From assembly GCA_021805865.1 (NCBI GenBank), contig JAJZDX010000006.1, positions 1 to 64,000 on the forward strand: 64,000 bases of DNA, in the 5' to 3' direction. Under the pieces are notes generated by a model, which was not told the DNA's origin, searched no databases, and saw only the letters and a list, made by a program, of their open reading frames with translations. The position numbers and the translations under genes are program-made. This stretch comes from Pseudomonadota bacterium (GTDB lineage: Bacteria; Pseudomonadota; Gammaproteobacteria; Steroidobacterales; Steroidobacteraceae). Every line of letters starts with the position of its first letter. Positions within the stretch are counted from its first letter, which is position 1. Shown one piece after another: positions 1 to 8,304 of the stretch.

Positions 1-3
1 CTC

Positions 4-46
4 GTTCCCGTTCCCACTCGTCACTACAGCGCGCGGGAACGGGAAC
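4..46. repeat. Perfect 12-bp inverted repeat (hairpin)
   Basis: GTTCCCGTTCCC at 4-15 is the exact reverse complement of GGGAACGGGAAC at 35-46, with a 19-base loop. Further GGGAACG copies follow near 49 and 82. No T-run follows either arm, so it is not a typical terminator. The rest of 1-590 shows no credible gene. The repeat could be an end of an old mobile element or a chromosomal REP-like hairpin. Confidence 0.5.
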
Positions 47-594
47 TGGGAACGCCATCCTCGCCGGGATATCCCGCTATCCGCCGGGAACGTGTCGCGG
101 CTCAAACCGCCCGAATCCGCTTCCCATTACGCCGCTCGTCTCTCTGGAACAGCTCGGGCCAACCGGCCGCATTTATCGCGGGACGTAACACGCAGGCGGC
201 CGCGCAATCCCGGGTTTCGCCACGTGAATTGAGTTTCAAGCATACCGTGCAGGTTTGGCTGGCTTGGAGTCACAAGCAGTTTCTCTCAGATACCCCCGAA
301 GACCTGCCGGCGTTGTTCCGGCTGATCGCGTACGTGTGCGTGGGGAAACGTCCCGGCAGAATCGAACCTCGCGCAGTCAAACAAAGACCGAAGCCTTTTC
401 CGCGGTCGCATACGACACGTCGGAGAGCACGTCGAAACATCAGGTTACACGGACATCCTCAGAGACTGAGGGCTTAACCGAGTGCCATTCATCGCCGAAT
501 TCTCATGTGCATTGGATTCTCGATCATGAAAGCTGAATCGTTTGAGACGCTCACCGTCGAGGACGTGGCGGTGCTGCTCCACGAAGACGTCACC

Positions 595-1110
595 TCTGAG
601 CCACTGTCGTTGTACCGACTGCAGCCGGCCAATGTGCTGCGGACAGTCAACGCCGCTTACCAGGGGCCATCGTCGGCCAGCTGGCGCAGCCGGATCGCAC
701 CATTCCGGTGGCCGTGCGTATCGCCGGCGCAGGCGCCTCGCCACAGGCGATCGACGCACTGCCGCTGCGCAGCGCCGACGGCGTGGTAGTGCCCCTTTCG
801 GCCATCGCGAAACCGCGGATGGATTCCGGTCGCAGTGAAATTGACCACGAGGACGGGCTGCGCCGCCAAGTGGTGACCGCAAATCCGACCACCTCCGATC
901 AGACCGGTTTCGCCGCGACTGCGCGCTGGGCGATCGCCGCGCAGGTGAGCCTGCCACCCGGGGTGTGCCTGCGTTATGGGGGTGTCGCCGAAGAGCAGGT
1001 TGCTGCGGCGCATCAGCTGTACCTGCACGCCGCTGCGGCGCTGGCACTGATCGTGTTGCTGATAACGCTGCCGAGCACGCTGATCGGTGGCGTGGCCGCC
1101 TCTGGCGGCG
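595..1110 (+). pseudogene. Relic of an RND metal-efflux pump (CzcA/CusA-like), frameshifted
   Basis: Pieces of a heavy-metal RND transporter can be read in two frames. One frame reads LYRLQPANVLRTVNAAYQG up to about 665; a +1/-1 shift then continues with a segment resembling the periplasmic loop of CzcA/CusA, including VPLSAIA, RRQVVTAN and LPPGVCLRYGGVAEEQ. It ends in a hydrophobic stretch LYLHAAAALALIVLLITLPS that corresponds to a membrane helix. Intact pumps are about 1000 residues, so only about 170 codons from the middle to late part remain. No start codon, no other helices and no partner genes (cusB/cusC type) are present. It is a dead remnant and marks the left border of the catabolic island. 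Family assignment is from motif memory only. Confidence 0.6.
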
Positions 1111-1300
1111 CGCTGGCTGGCGCCCGCAGACGACCGTTCTTGATCGGGGGAGATGCCGCCGGTACGCGCAGCCGACCAATGTCAGATTCTGGGCATTCCA
1201 TTGGCGCCGGTTCGAGGGGTCGATCGCGGTGCGCGCCTGATGCCTCCCCGTCGGGGTCTGGCCTGTCCCCATCGCCGGGACAGACGTCCGGCTTTCATCG

Positions 1301-2509
1301 CTAGCCAGGTGCCGCCATGCGACCACGTCTCCATGCAATGACCACTGCGCTGGACAGACCGGCCACCGCGCCGATCAGCATCACTGCGTGCAGGAAAGAG
1401 CCGGCCGCCAGCTGTACGGCAGACACGATCGGCGGACTGAAAAATGATCCGGCAAAAAAGCACGCCACCCAGGTGCCCATGCCGCGTGCGCGGCGCGCGA
1501 CACCGAAACGCCCGAGTGACCAGCCGATCATGACCGGAATGGCCATGCCGTTGCCAAATGAAGCCACTAACGCCGCGGCGAGTGCACCGGTGGCTGTCGG
1601 CGCCAGGCCAAGCCCGATATAGCCGATGGCGTACGCCAACAGCACCCCCGCAAACCGCAGCTCGGCGCTCAACCTCGAGACAATGGGATATACGACGCCA
1701 CCGAGTACGGTGCCAATGCTCGCCAGGATGACATACAGACTGATCTCTGCCGGCGATCCGATACCGTGCACGGCAAATATTCGTCCCAGCTGAATCGCCT
1801 CCACGTAATACAGTATCGCCATGCCGAGTGTCGCAACCCCGACGACGGCGCTTTCCCGCCATGGGAAGGCATCCTGTCCTGCCGGGGGCTCGTCCGGCCT
1901 GGCGGCGATGCGCGCCGGCTCCGGAAGCCATGCGAGGGTCCACGCGAGCATGGGCAGGCCGAGAAGGTAGAGCAGAAACGGATCGTGCCAGCTCAACGTG
2001 CCCAGCGCTCCGCCGGCGAGTACGAGCAGGGCCGCGAGAATCGGGTTGGCGACGCTGAAGACACCCAGCCATCGCTGGCGGGCCTGGCCGGTGAAATAAT
2101 CACCGATCAGCGCGTTTTGCGTGACGCTGATGCCGGCCTCCGCGAAACCAACCGGTAGACGAGTTGCGAGCACGCCATAGAGATTGTCGACAAACAAAGG
2201 CATGACGCCCAGAATGGCGAAAACCGCCAGCGAGATGCACAGCACCGGCCGTCTGCCCCACCGATCGGCAGCCATGCCTATGAGCGGTGAAAACAGTGCG
2301 ATGCACAGTGTGGGAATCGTCAGAATCATCGGGACCAGGAGCGCCCCGTAGGCTACGTGACGAAAGTGCGCGAGGAGCTGCGGCAGGTTTGGAATCAAGG
2401 ACACGATCGCCATCGTCGGCATGGCCGAAAGCGTTACCAGCCCGATGCCCTGCAGGAGGCCAGGGGGAGCCCCGCCCGACGCCCCGGCTGCGCGATTCCG
2501 CATCGTCAT
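1301..2509 (-). CDS. MFS transporter (glycoside or aglycone uptake/export)
   Basis: Twelve-helix major facilitator protein of about 402 residues at the inner membrane. The motif after helix 2 reads GMAADRWGRRPVL, the classical MFS loop 2-3 signature. The start is set at an ATG at 2509 because the more upstream reading frame is Arg/Pro-rich and non-hydrophobic; ATG 2503 is an alternative. It is the last gene of a minus-strand group that begins with the two deglycosidase pairs at 5969, although 421 bases separate it from the alpha subunit gene. It closely resembles the carrier at 38611-39855 (shared SLIPNLPQLL / SLLPNLPQLL start of helix 1-2 and LVP-I-TIP pattern), so the two are paralogues attached to different deglycosidase-regulon operons. 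Substrate is unknown; transport of a C-glycoside or its released aglycone is inferred from context. Confidence 0.85.
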   Translation of the reverse strand: MTMRNRAAGASGGAPPGLLQGIGLVTLSAMPTMAIVSLIPNLPQLLAHFRHVAYGALLVPMILTIPTLCIALFSPLIGMAADRWGRRPVLCISLAVFAILGVMPLFVDNLYGVLATRLPVGFAEAGISVTQNALIGDYFTGQARQRWLGVFSVANPILAALLVLAGGALGTLSWHDPFLLYLLGLPMLAWTLAWLPEPARIAARPDEPPAGQDAFPWRESAVVGVATLGMAILYYVEAIQLGRIFAVHGIGSPAEISLYVILASIGTVLGGVVYPIVSRLSAELRFAGVLLAYAIGYIGLGLAPTATGALAAALVASFGNGMAIPVMIGWSLGRFGVARRARGMGTWVACFFAGSFFSPPIVSAVQLAAGSFLHAVMLIGAVAGLSSAVVIAWRRGRMAAPG

Positions 2510-2930
2510 CGGCGCCAGACACGCGCGCAGGTTCTGATGCGCGGATACCCGTGCTGCGCCCGATACCGGTGGCACAGAGCCCGCGTCTCGGGCCCGAAAA
2601 TCGAGCGCCCGGACCGGGTGCTGCCCGTCCGCCGCCCGGCTCCGGGGTGCGCGGCGAAGCGTCCGCATCTGCAGCCAAGGGAGCTGTCGATCGAGATCTG
2701 CGGACAGTCACCATCCGCCGACGCCTCGCGGCGTTTGACCAGGGCAGAGCTGAATTGCCTCATGGGATGTCCCCGTGTCAGGGTGGCTCGACTGGCGACC
2801 GCAGAGCTGTCGCGAAATGCCTCAATGAATGCGTGAAGGAGCGGTGCATGCCTCCCGCCGGACACGCTTGCGCCGCAGGGCCTGCTCTCCCCCGGTTCAT
2901 GGCCGGCGAGGAAGTGCAGTCGCGGGGGTG
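2510..2930. other. Intergenic stretch, 421 bp
   Basis: No reading frame in this stretch gives a recognisable protein, and no clear hairpin with a T-run was seen. It separates the MFS gene from the alpha subunit gene, so the transporter may have its own promoter here. I see none of the two repeated operator types found elsewhere in the window. Confidence 0.4.
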
Positions 2931-3827
2931 TCATGGGTCGATCTGCTCTAGCTCCGCTTCGATCCTGCGCAGCAGCGCGTGTTGGCGCCGTACCTGCTCG
3001 AGAGAGCGCCAGGGTTCGCGACTGCCTTCGTACTCGCTCGATAGATATCCGGTGTAATTTGCCCTGCGCAGCACCGGCAGGACGGCTCGCCACGGAATGT
3101 GCTCGTCCTCCAGATTGCGGTTGATGTGGTGAAATTTCGCCTGGATGAATACCACGTACTTCGCTATCGGCAGGAAATCCTGGGGATCGACGTGAATGCC
3201 GTTGAGGAAGGTGCGGCGCATCTCCGCCGTCTCGCCGGGCCAGTACGGGAGCGGTCGATCCTGAAAGATTCCGGTGTCGATCAGCAGACCGAAGTTGCGG
3301 GTGCCGGTACGTTCGATGAACTCGACATATCGCTCGACAATCGGGTGACGAATCGGCGTCGGCGCGTGGATCTCCGGGCAGATCACGATGTTCGATGCGG
3401 CGGCGAGGTCGAGCACGCGCCGCACGGCTTCTTCCCACACTGGATCCGGTCGCAGGTCGATGGAGACCACGCCGATCTTGGGGCGCACGAACCGAAATCC
3501 GAGTATCGAAGCCAATTTGATGTCACGGATCAGATCTGCGACGGCCTCCGCCACCGTCATGTCGCGCGAGACCGTCAAGCGGGTGTCGAGCCAGGAACCG
3601 TAGCTGGTCGGCTCGAGTCTATATTGGGCGAGCAACGCATGCCAGTGATCGATCCACGCCGGATAAGGATCGGGGTAGCCGGGAATGTGCGCTTCCCCGA
3701 GAATTTCGATGCCCGTCGCGCCCAGGTCGGCAATCTGGGCGAATGCGTCCTCGAGAGTGAGGACCGTGCCGTAATCGTCAGTGTAGCTGTATAGAGAGAC
3801 GCCGTATCGGAAGCCGTCCGAGCTCAT
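2931..3827 (-). CDS. C-glycoside deglycosidase alpha-like subunit, pair A (TIM barrel, variant metal site)
   Basis: A 298-residue AP-endonuclease-2/xylose-isomerase-like TIM barrel. Together with the beta subunit it should cleave the C1-aglycone bond of a 3-keto C-glycoside in the cytoplasm by metal-assisted elimination; this is known for CGD/CarBC/DgpBC complexes. The presumed metal ligands can be followed: Glu152 (CPEIHAP), Asp184 (LIDTGI) and Glu265 (SSEYEG). The position aligned with the metal-binding His of pair B (HVHAKF) is Gln229 (FIQAKF). Only 45 residues separate Asp184 from that position, against 84 and 89 in the other two pairs, so a substantial insertion is missing. The gene overlaps the upstream beta gene by ATGA, implying translational coupling and a fixed subunit ratio. 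It may have altered substrate range or be a lyase/isomerase for another keto-sugar. Confidence 0.8.
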   Translation of the reverse strand: MSSDGFRYGVSLYSYTDDYGTVLTLEDAFAQIADLGATGIEILGEAHIPGYPDPYPAWIDHWHALLAQYRLEPTSYGSWLDTRLTVSRDMTVAEAVADLIRDIKLASILGFRFVRPKIGVVSIDLRPDPVWEEAVRRVLDLAAASNIVICPEIHAPTPIRHPIVERYVEFIERTGTRNFGLLIDTGIFQDRPLPYWPGETAEMRRTFLNGIHVDPQDFLPIAKYVVFIQAKFHHINRNLEDEHIPWRAVLPVLRRANYTGYLSSEYEGSREPWRSLEQVRRQHALLRRIEAELEQIDP

Positions 3828-4225
3828 AAAACGATGGTTGCCTCGCGGGTTTCGCGAATGATACTGGGCTGAAATTCTATGGGAAAATAAGGCTGGCGGA
3901 TGCGAACCGCGACGGTGACGTCGTGAACGCCGACCGACAGCCCTCCCGCTTTCGCTACGCGAACGATCGCGGGTTCGTCGAGTGTCCAGCGCAGATCGAA
4001 AGCCTGGCGCAGCTGCGCGAGCGATAGCTCGCGCCCTTGCACGACTAGATGATTCGCCTCATGCGGGAACAGGACGTCGTCGACGCTGACATCGACGCCA
4101 TCGACGAGGCTGGCGCGCATGCCGCGGTAGTTTGGCAGTCGCAGCAACAGCTCGAACCCCGAGCGATTCCAGACAGGACCGAGGTTGCGAAAGCCCCTGG
4201 TTTGTACCAGTGTCCGCTCTAGCAT
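3824..4225 (-). CDS. C-glycoside deglycosidase beta-like subunit, pair A (DUF6379-like)
   Basis: A 133-residue all-beta protein related to the small subunit of C-glycoside deglycosidases. It shares with the products at 4574-4963 and 32656-33042 the pattern GF(R)N ... LLRLPNYRGM ... VSVDDVLFPHEAN ... VHDVTVAVRIRQPYFP. The beta chain packs on the alpha barrel and shapes the substrate pocket in the known complexes. The start at ATG 4225 fits the family's short N-terminus; further upstream codons read as a low-quality extension. The order here is beta then alpha, with a 4-base ATGA overlap, the same order as pair C and opposite to pair B. The 348 bases upstream are non-coding, so this pair could be transcribed separately from pair B or by read-through. 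Confidence 0.8.
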   Translation of the reverse strand: MLERTLVQTRGFRNLGPVWNRSGFELLLRLPNYRGMRASLVDGVDVSVDDVLFPHEANHLVVQGRELSLAQLRQAFDLRWTLDEPAIVRVAKAGGLSVGVHDVTVAVRIRQPYFPIEFQPSIIRETREATIVL

Positions 4226-4573
4226 GTCTGCCTTACTGTCAGCACGGCGGACGACACGGTGAATTCCGATGCTGCCCTGAACCTCGGACAATGCAGGCGA
4301 TTCGCATCGGATGCCTCGCACTGACGCATCATGAACTCTCCGCGTATCGGGCGAGGATGTATGGCGCCAAGGAACAACTCAACGGGGAATGATAAAGCGT
4401 GAGCGCCTTGCGAAAATCCCCTCGGACATTTCATCTGGCGCGGTTGCCGCACGGAATGCGCCCTGCAACCCCGGCGCGGGCGTCTTCGCGGTCGGGCGTG
4501 CTCCGGTACGTGGGCGGGCAGTGCATGTATTTGGCGCGCAGGTGTCTGGCGGCAGAGCGGTGCGGGCCGACGC
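4226..4573. other. Intergenic stretch between the two deglycosidase pairs, 348 bp
   Basis: No conserved protein is read on either strand. Short frames here are rich in Arg, Ala and Pro as expected for random GC-rich DNA. No LacI-like or TAGA-N8-TCTA operator was found. It could hold an internal promoter for pair A. Confidence 0.35.
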
Positions 4574-4963
4574 TCACTTCAGTACGAGCTGCTTGCTGTC
4601 GTGACCGAGCAGCGGGAACGGCAGATAGGAAATCCGCAGCCTGTCCGTCAGGTCCACCTGGTGCACGCCGGGCGCGAGGCCGCCTTCCTTGCGGACGAGG
4701 ACGGTGCCTACTTCGCCGAACTCCCAGCGCTCGCGGTAATCGGTCTCCATGGCTTCGAGACTCATGGGCCTGCCGCGCAGCACGATAGTGGTCGCCTCCC
4801 GGGGAAAGGTCTGTCCGTCGACGGTCACCGACACGTCTTCGACCATGGAGACGCCGAGGCCGCGGTAATACGGCAGCCGGGTGTTCAGCTGAAATCCGAT
4901 GGCGCGGCCGTTCTCGCTCACGTTGCGGAAGCCGTCCTCGACGATCATGTACTTGTCAAACAT
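4574..4963 (-). CDS. C-glycoside deglycosidase beta-like subunit, pair B (DUF6379-like)
   Basis: A 129-residue beta subunit: MFDKYMIVEDGFRNVSENG at the start, then LNTRLPYYRGLGVSMVEDV, VTVDGQTFPREATTIVLRG and the C-terminal RISYLPFPLLGHDSKQLVLK. Length and motif order match the pair A and pair C small subunits. An AG-rich ribosome site (GGAGGACCACG) stands before the ATG. The gene follows its alpha partner by only 16 bases, so both are on one transcript with the order alpha then beta. Function: non-catalytic or pocket-forming partner in elimination of 3-keto C-glycosides, by analogy with characterised CGD complexes; the substrate of this complex cannot be read from sequence. Confidence 0.85.
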   Translation of the reverse strand: MFDKYMIVEDGFRNVSENGRAIGFQLNTRLPYYRGLGVSMVEDVSVTVDGQTFPREATTIVLRGRPMSLEAMETDYRERWEFGEVGTVLVRKEGGLAPGVHQVDLTDRLRISYLPFPLLGHDSKQLVLK

Positions 4964-4979
4964 CGTGGTCCTCCGGAAG

Positions 4980-5969
4980 TCACCGCGTGGCCAGCAGGTG
5001 CTCGAACATCACATGCTGGCGCCGCACCTGCTCTATGCTGTCGACCGGGTAGGCGTCTTGTATCCAGCGGTTTCCCTCATACTCGCTGGAAAGATAGCCG
5101 TCGTATCCCCCCTCGATGAGCACGGGAATGATTTCCTCGTACGGAATGCTGTATTCGCGGGTTTCGTCCACCATGTCATAAAATTTAGCGTGTACGTGGT
5201 AAATGTGTGGCATGAACTCCAGCATGCGGCGGGGATTGGACCAGATGATGTGGCGCAGCGATTCGGCGAACCGGCGGTCTGCCTCGCTGCCCCCCATCAG
5301 GCCTACGTCAAAAATAACGTAATCGGGAAGCACCCGTTCTTCGTATGCCTGACAGACGAAGTCAATGATCTTCTCCGTTGCGCCATGGCGCAGGGCATGA
5401 TCGCGCATCACACGTGGAAAGCGCTTGACGTAGATCCCCATGTCGGGAATATAACCGACGTGACGGGTTCTGGTCCGCTCGATCATCTCGGTGTAACGCA
5501 TGATCCACGGATGATCGAAGTGGAACGGCGAGTGGATTTCGAGCCCCATCTTCACGTTGCATTCTTCTGCGTACGGAATGCAGCGTTCCACCATTTCCGG
5601 CTTGACGCTGACCAGGACGCGCATGACTTTGCAGCCGAGCCTGGCGGCGTGGCGGAGATCGGCCTTGATGGACTCGATCATTTCGTCGTCAGTGAGCAGA
5701 CGATCCTTATAGCGCTTGGTGTCCAGGAACATGTCGTGGCACGTGGGCACAGTGCCGTAGTGCGCCATCCACTGGTGCCATCTGGCATAGAAGGCGTCCG
5801 GGAGCTTCGGGAACCCCGGCATCATCTGTTCGCCAATGGATTCGATTCCAAGTGCGCCGAGCCTCGCGCACGTGGCGATGCAGCCTTCCAGATCGAGCTT
5901 GCGCAGGAAATATTCTTCCTGAAGGCTGTAAAGGCTGACGCCCCGCTTGATGTGATGCTGTGTTGCCAT
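4980..5969 (-). CDS. C-glycoside deglycosidase alpha-like subunit, pair B
   Basis: A 329-residue TIM barrel of the sugar phosphate isomerase/epimerase superfamily. A full set of metal ligands is visible: Glu144 (GLEIHSP), Asp176 (IPDMGI), His260 (HVHAKF) and Glu296 (SSEYEG). The ATG at 5969 is preferred over an in-frame GTG at 5990 because GGAAG lies six bases before it. This is the promoter-proximal gene of the left minus-strand group. A LacI-type operator (6275-6288) lies about 300 bases upstream, which suggests induction by a sugar-like ligand. Of the three alpha subunits, this and pair C keep the canonical ligand set, so this is one of the best candidates for true C-glycoside cleavage. 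Confidence 0.87.
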   Translation of the reverse strand: MATQHHIKRGVSLYSLQEEYFLRKLDLEGCIATCARLGALGIESIGEQMMPGFPKLPDAFYARWHQWMAHYGTVPTCHDMFLDTKRYKDRLLTDDEMIESIKADLRHAARLGCKVMRVLVSVKPEMVERCIPYAEECNVKMGLEIHSPFHFDHPWIMRYTEMIERTRTRHVGYIPDMGIYVKRFPRVMRDHALRHGATEKIIDFVCQAYEERVLPDYVIFDVGLMGGSEADRRFAESLRHIIWSNPRRMLEFMPHIYHVHAKFYDMVDETREYSIPYEEIIPVLIEGGYDGYLSSEYEGNRWIQDAYPVDSIEQVRRQHVMFEHLLATR

Positions 5970-6274
5970 AGTATCTTCCAGGTCTGTCACCGCCCGTGCA
6001 AACCGCGGGCAGGATGGGGTTCAATCGAGCCGGTGCAGGCACTCCGGGCGCGTGTCGCAGTGCTCCAATGGGCTGCGCTGCGGCTCCCGGCGTGTGGTGC
6101 GCGCTGCCGTAAGAAGGGCGCTGCCTGGCGGCGCGTCCTGCACAGGTGGGCACAGGCCGATGATTGCGGCGCCGCGCGCGAGCGCGCCCGAAAGACGCCA
6201 GGGAGGATTTCCCGGCAAGAACTCAGATAGCGCCATGGATGGACTCTCGCCCCTATACAGCATGCCGATCTTAC

Positions 6275-6288
6275 TGAAAACGATTACA
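6275..6288. promoter_or_regulatory. Putative LacI-family operator (TGAAAACGATTACA)
   Basis: This 14-mer has the centre CG and flanking A/T dyad of LacI-family operators and matches three other sites at 20028, 20123 and 26271. It sits in a 588-bp gene-free stretch (5970-6557) between the divergent ends of the deglycosidase pair B gene and the esterase gene. It probably controls the minus-strand deglycosidase operon starting at 5969. The rest of the stretch shows no gene. Confidence 0.6.
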
Positions 6289-6557
6289 GATGCAACCGCT
6301 TCTGCCGGCGAGTGCCGGGCCATCACGGATGTGCGTTCGTGGGCGGGCCCTTCTGCTTCAACGTTCCGGGAGTGTTCGCCCCGGTGAATGTGGCTTGCGC
6401 GGCAGGTGTTCCCCTGACCTCGGCTGCGTCGCGGATTGCGGGCGAGGGGAACGATGATCGGGTTGCCGTCCACGGCCGCCGGGGCCGGGCATGGAGTCAA
6501 TGCATCACGCCGGAATCGCTTGCGATACGGATCGCCCCCTTGAACAGCGTGCCCTGC

Positions 6558-8138
6558 TCAGAACAGTCCGGTTTTGCCGCCGTGGGCCATGAATATCCGC
6601 ATTGCGCTCAGCACGCGAGGCGGCAACATCGATTCTGGCTTCATCCGGGCGCCGAGCCGCATGATCGGACCCTGTGGATGCGCCAGGCGAGGCCAAGTCG
6701 CCAGGCCCGGGCCGTTGGGACTACCGGTCTTCACGAAATCGACCCAGTACGCGGACATCCGCCGCGCAATTGCCCGGTCGGCCGCCGTGAACGGACGGCC
6801 CGGCGACCGATCGAGCGTGTCGAAGACATACGGCACCTCGGAAGTATGAAACGCCCCCCATTTCGCGGATTGCGGACCGGGCTCCGCGTGGGTCCACAGA
6901 TATGCGTAGACGGGGGCCCGTGCATGCGCGAGCCACAACCGGGCCCAGTGGTACAGTGCGGCACGCCCGAGGTCGGTCTGCAGGGCGCGCTTCGCCCGAG
7001 CCCGTTGGCGAGCGGTCCTGCCCGGGTACAGGCGCGCGAATGTCGGTGCCATGGCGCCAAAATTCTTGCGCAGAAACGCATGCCAGAGCCGGTTGCTCAG
7101 GGTCCGGGTCAGCGGCGAGGAGGCCGAGCGCTCGTTCGCATTCATGCCGATGAGCACCGGTACCTGCCGTGCCCGGCCCTCGGCGATCAGCCGGTCCACG
7201 GCGGCAGGTACCACCTCGCCGTCGATGATGGGAAAGAACTGCGGTCCGGACATGAACGCGCCGGCGGGCTCCAGCGCCCGAGCGGGCAATGCCCGCAAAG
7301 CGGTCAAGGTGCTGACTCCGTGCGCGCGCACGAAGGCCTCGCCAGTGCGCTCCGCTTGAGCGAGCTGCACGCTCGGGACCGTAGTCGGCAATCCGCTTTC
7401 CGCAATCGCCCGCTGGTACAGTCCCATCGCCAACGGCGAGACCAGCAGATCCTGCACCGAGATGGCACCGGCTGACTGGCCGGCGATCGTGACCTCCCGG
7501 GGGGTGCCGCCGAATGCAGCGATGTTCTGCTGCACCCAGCGCAACGCGGCGATGACATCCTGCAGCCCATAGTTGCCGGGGGGCTCGTGATCGCGGCGCG
7601 CCCGCGCCGCCAGCGCCGGGGTGGTGAGGAACCCGAACGGACCGAGTCGATAGTTGATCGACACGACCACGATACCGCGCGCGGCAAGCCGGGCGCCGTT
7701 GTAGATGGGTACCGAACCCGAGCCGCCGATGAAGCCGCCGCCGGGAATCCACACGAGCACCGCCATGGGGCCGGTGCGTTTGCGGGGTGTCCAGACATTC
7801 AGGTACAGACAGTTCTCGCTAATGGCGCCATGGGGGAAATATTCCCGCGTCCAGGGTCCAAACCCATTGCGCACCACCGGCTGGAAGCAGCTGGCGCCGA
7901 AGTGATCCGCGCGGCGCGAACCGTGCCAGGGTTCCGCCGGCCGCGGCGCCCGCCAACGATACGCGCCGACCGGCGGTGCGGCATAGGGTATGCCCAAGAA
8001 GACCTCCACCGGACCCTGGGCGCGGCCTCGCAGCCAGCCCTGGGTGAGGTGCACCCGAGGGGCATTCCCCGCCCAACCGGGCGTCATCGGCCCGAGCGTC
8101 AAGACCGCTGCCGCGATGGCTGCGAACACTGTTCTCAT
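6558..8138 (-). CDS. Secreted type-B carboxylesterase
   Basis: A 526-residue carboxylesterase of the COesterase family with a Sec signal peptide (MRTVFAAIAAAVLTLGPMTPGWAG). The nucleophile elbow reads IAGQSAGAISV, with Gln where most members have Glu next to the Ser. The oxyanion region is WIPGGGFIGGSG and the catalytic His is in WGAFHTSEVPYVF. It should hydrolyse esters of acylated glycosides or phenolic esters in the periplasm. It is transcribed toward the deglycosidase operon but ends 588 bases from it. A 6-bp dyad (TTGCAT/ATGCAA, 8192-8218) lies just upstream. Full family length, so probably functional; the natural ester is unknown. Confidence 0.88.
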   Translation of the reverse strand: MRTVFAAIAAAVLTLGPMTPGWAGNAPRVHLTQGWLRGRAQGPVEVFLGIPYAAPPVGAYRWRAPRPAEPWHGSRRADHFGASCFQPVVRNGFGPWTREYFPHGAISENCLYLNVWTPRKRTGPMAVLVWIPGGGFIGGSGSVPIYNGARLAARGIVVVSINYRLGPFGFLTTPALAARARRDHEPPGNYGLQDVIAALRWVQQNIAAFGGTPREVTIAGQSAGAISVQDLLVSPLAMGLYQRAIAESGLPTTVPSVQLAQAERTGEAFVRAHGVSTLTALRALPARALEPAGAFMSGPQFFPIIDGEVVPAAVDRLIAEGRARQVPVLIGMNANERSASSPLTRTLSNRLWHAFLRKNFGAMAPTFARLYPGRTARQRARAKRALQTDLGRAALYHWARLWLAHARAPVYAYLWTHAEPGPQSAKWGAFHTSEVPYVFDTLDRSPGRPFTAADRAIARRMSAYWVDFVKTGSPNGPGLATWPRLAHPQGPIMRLGARMKPESMLPPRVLSAMRIFMAHGGKTGLF

Positions 8139-8191
8139 GTCGACTGTCTCCCGGCAATAGGCAGGCTGAGATGACTTCGATCGACTCGCCG

Positions 8192-8218
8192 TTGCATTAT
8201 TTTGTTTATGACATGCAA
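8192..8218. promoter_or_regulatory. Inverted repeat TTGCAT-N15-ATGCAA upstream of the esterase gene
   Basis: A perfect 6-bp dyad in a locally AT-rich patch (TATTTTGTTTATGAC spacer) 54-80 bases before the esterase start. Its position fits a promoter with an operator. The TTGCAT half resembles part of the LacI-like site at 20123, but the centre CG is missing, so a different regulator is possible. Confidence 0.35.
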
Positions 8219-8304
8219 TAGCCTACATCCGCAACTTCGTCGGCATCGCAGCACAGTGCGCCGCGAGTTCCGTCTCCGGCACGAGCTGAAGCCACACGCC
8301 GACC

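Noticed and set aside
4899-6230. 443-codon open frame on the plus strand
   Set aside because: Antisense to the deglycosidase pair B genes.
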